Positions 6,433 through 6,583 of a stretch of 6,583 bases of DNA are shown here, piece after piece. Within the stretch, counting starts at the first letter, position 1; the number at the start of each line of letters is the position of its first letter. The position numbers and the translations under genes were made by a program. Source of the stretch: Novosphingobium sp. (GTDB taxonomy: Bacteria; Pseudomonadota; Alphaproteobacteria; Sphingomonadales; Sphingomonadaceae); NCBI GenBank assembly GCA_030830245.1, contig JAURNJ010000285.1, positions 1 through 6,583 on the forward strand, read 5' to 3'. The notes under the pieces were generated by a model that saw only the letters and a program-made list of their open reading frames with translations, ran no database searches and was not told where the DNA came from.

Positions 6433-6583
6433 ATGAGCGAGACCGAAAACAAACCGACACTTGGCCGCAAGCCGCTTGGGCTGAAAAAGTCGGTCGAAGC
6501 CGGTGAGGTCAAGCAGACCTTCAGCCATGGCCGCACCAACAAGGTCGTGGTCGAGGTAAAGCGCCGCAAGATTCTCAAGCCCG
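6433..6583 (+). CDS. infB: Translation initiation factor IF-2 (N-terminal part, truncated by the window)
   Basis: The first 50 codons of infB run off the right edge. IF-2 is the GTPase that brings initiator tRNA to the 30S subunit and promotes 50S joining. The visible part is the family's short N-terminal motif: LGRKPLGLKK at 10-19, then VKQTFSHGRTNKVVVEVKRR at 26-45, found at the start of alphaproteobacterial IF-2. The GTPase domain lies beyond the window. The ATG at 6433 follows the previous stop by 22 nt with a modest GAAGGG about 12 nt upstream, so it belongs to the same operon. Confidence 0.95.
   Translation, partial: MSETENKPTLGRKPLGLKKSVEAGEVKQTFSHGRTNKVVVEVKRRKILKP

Noticed and set aside
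5592..6578. 328-residue minus-strand frame opposite ylxR and infB
   Set aside because: Shadow of genuine plus-strand genes; Arg/Pro/His-rich with no recognisable motif.
1..6583. Search for mobile elements, CRISPR repeats, tRNA/rRNA or defence genes
   Set aside because: No transposase or integrase motifs, no regular direct repeats, no cloverleaf-like sequence and no toxin-antitoxin-like pair; the content is housekeeping genes plus small hypotheticals.

Overview
The window looks like a chromosomal segment from a GC-rich alphaproteobacterium, most likely a sphingomonad (Novosphingobium/Erythrobacter/Sphingomonas type). The evidence is the gene order rimP-nusA-ylxR-infB, a long NusA with C-terminal repeats, a YlxR domain fused to an L7Ae-like domain, and the high G/C at third codon positions. 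This placement is inferred from protein character, not from a database search.

Layout: (1) Positions 1-1153, plus strand: the last codons of an unidentified gene, then a signal-peptide-bearing alpha/beta hydrolase. (2) Positions 1157-2294, minus strand: a 66-residue two-helix membrane protein that converges on the hydrolase, a 157-bp AT-richer gap, a DUF454/YbaN-family membrane protein, and SufE, the sulfur-acceptor protein of iron-sulfur cluster assembly. (3) Positions 2415-3318, plus strand: two small unrecognised proteins, each with one N-terminal hydrophobic segment, separated by a clear intrinsic terminator at 2785-2824. (4) Positions 3344 to the end, plus strand: a good sigma70-type promoter, a leader of about 95 nt, and the transcription/translation operon rimP (30S maturation), nusA (elongation, termination and antitermination), ylxR-L7Ae (RNA-binding) and the first 50 codons of infB (initiation factor 2).

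The genes in part 4 are tightly packed (4-nt gap, 20-nt overlap, 22-nt gap), as expected for one transcript that links ribosome assembly, transcription and translation initiation. I see no mobile element, CRISPR array, tRNA, rRNA or defence system. The region is mostly conserved housekeeping DNA. The points that most merit a second look are the probable TTG start of rimP with a leader that can fold in two competing ways, the dyad over the rimP -35 box, and the two uncharacterised small membrane-anchored proteins ahead of the operon.
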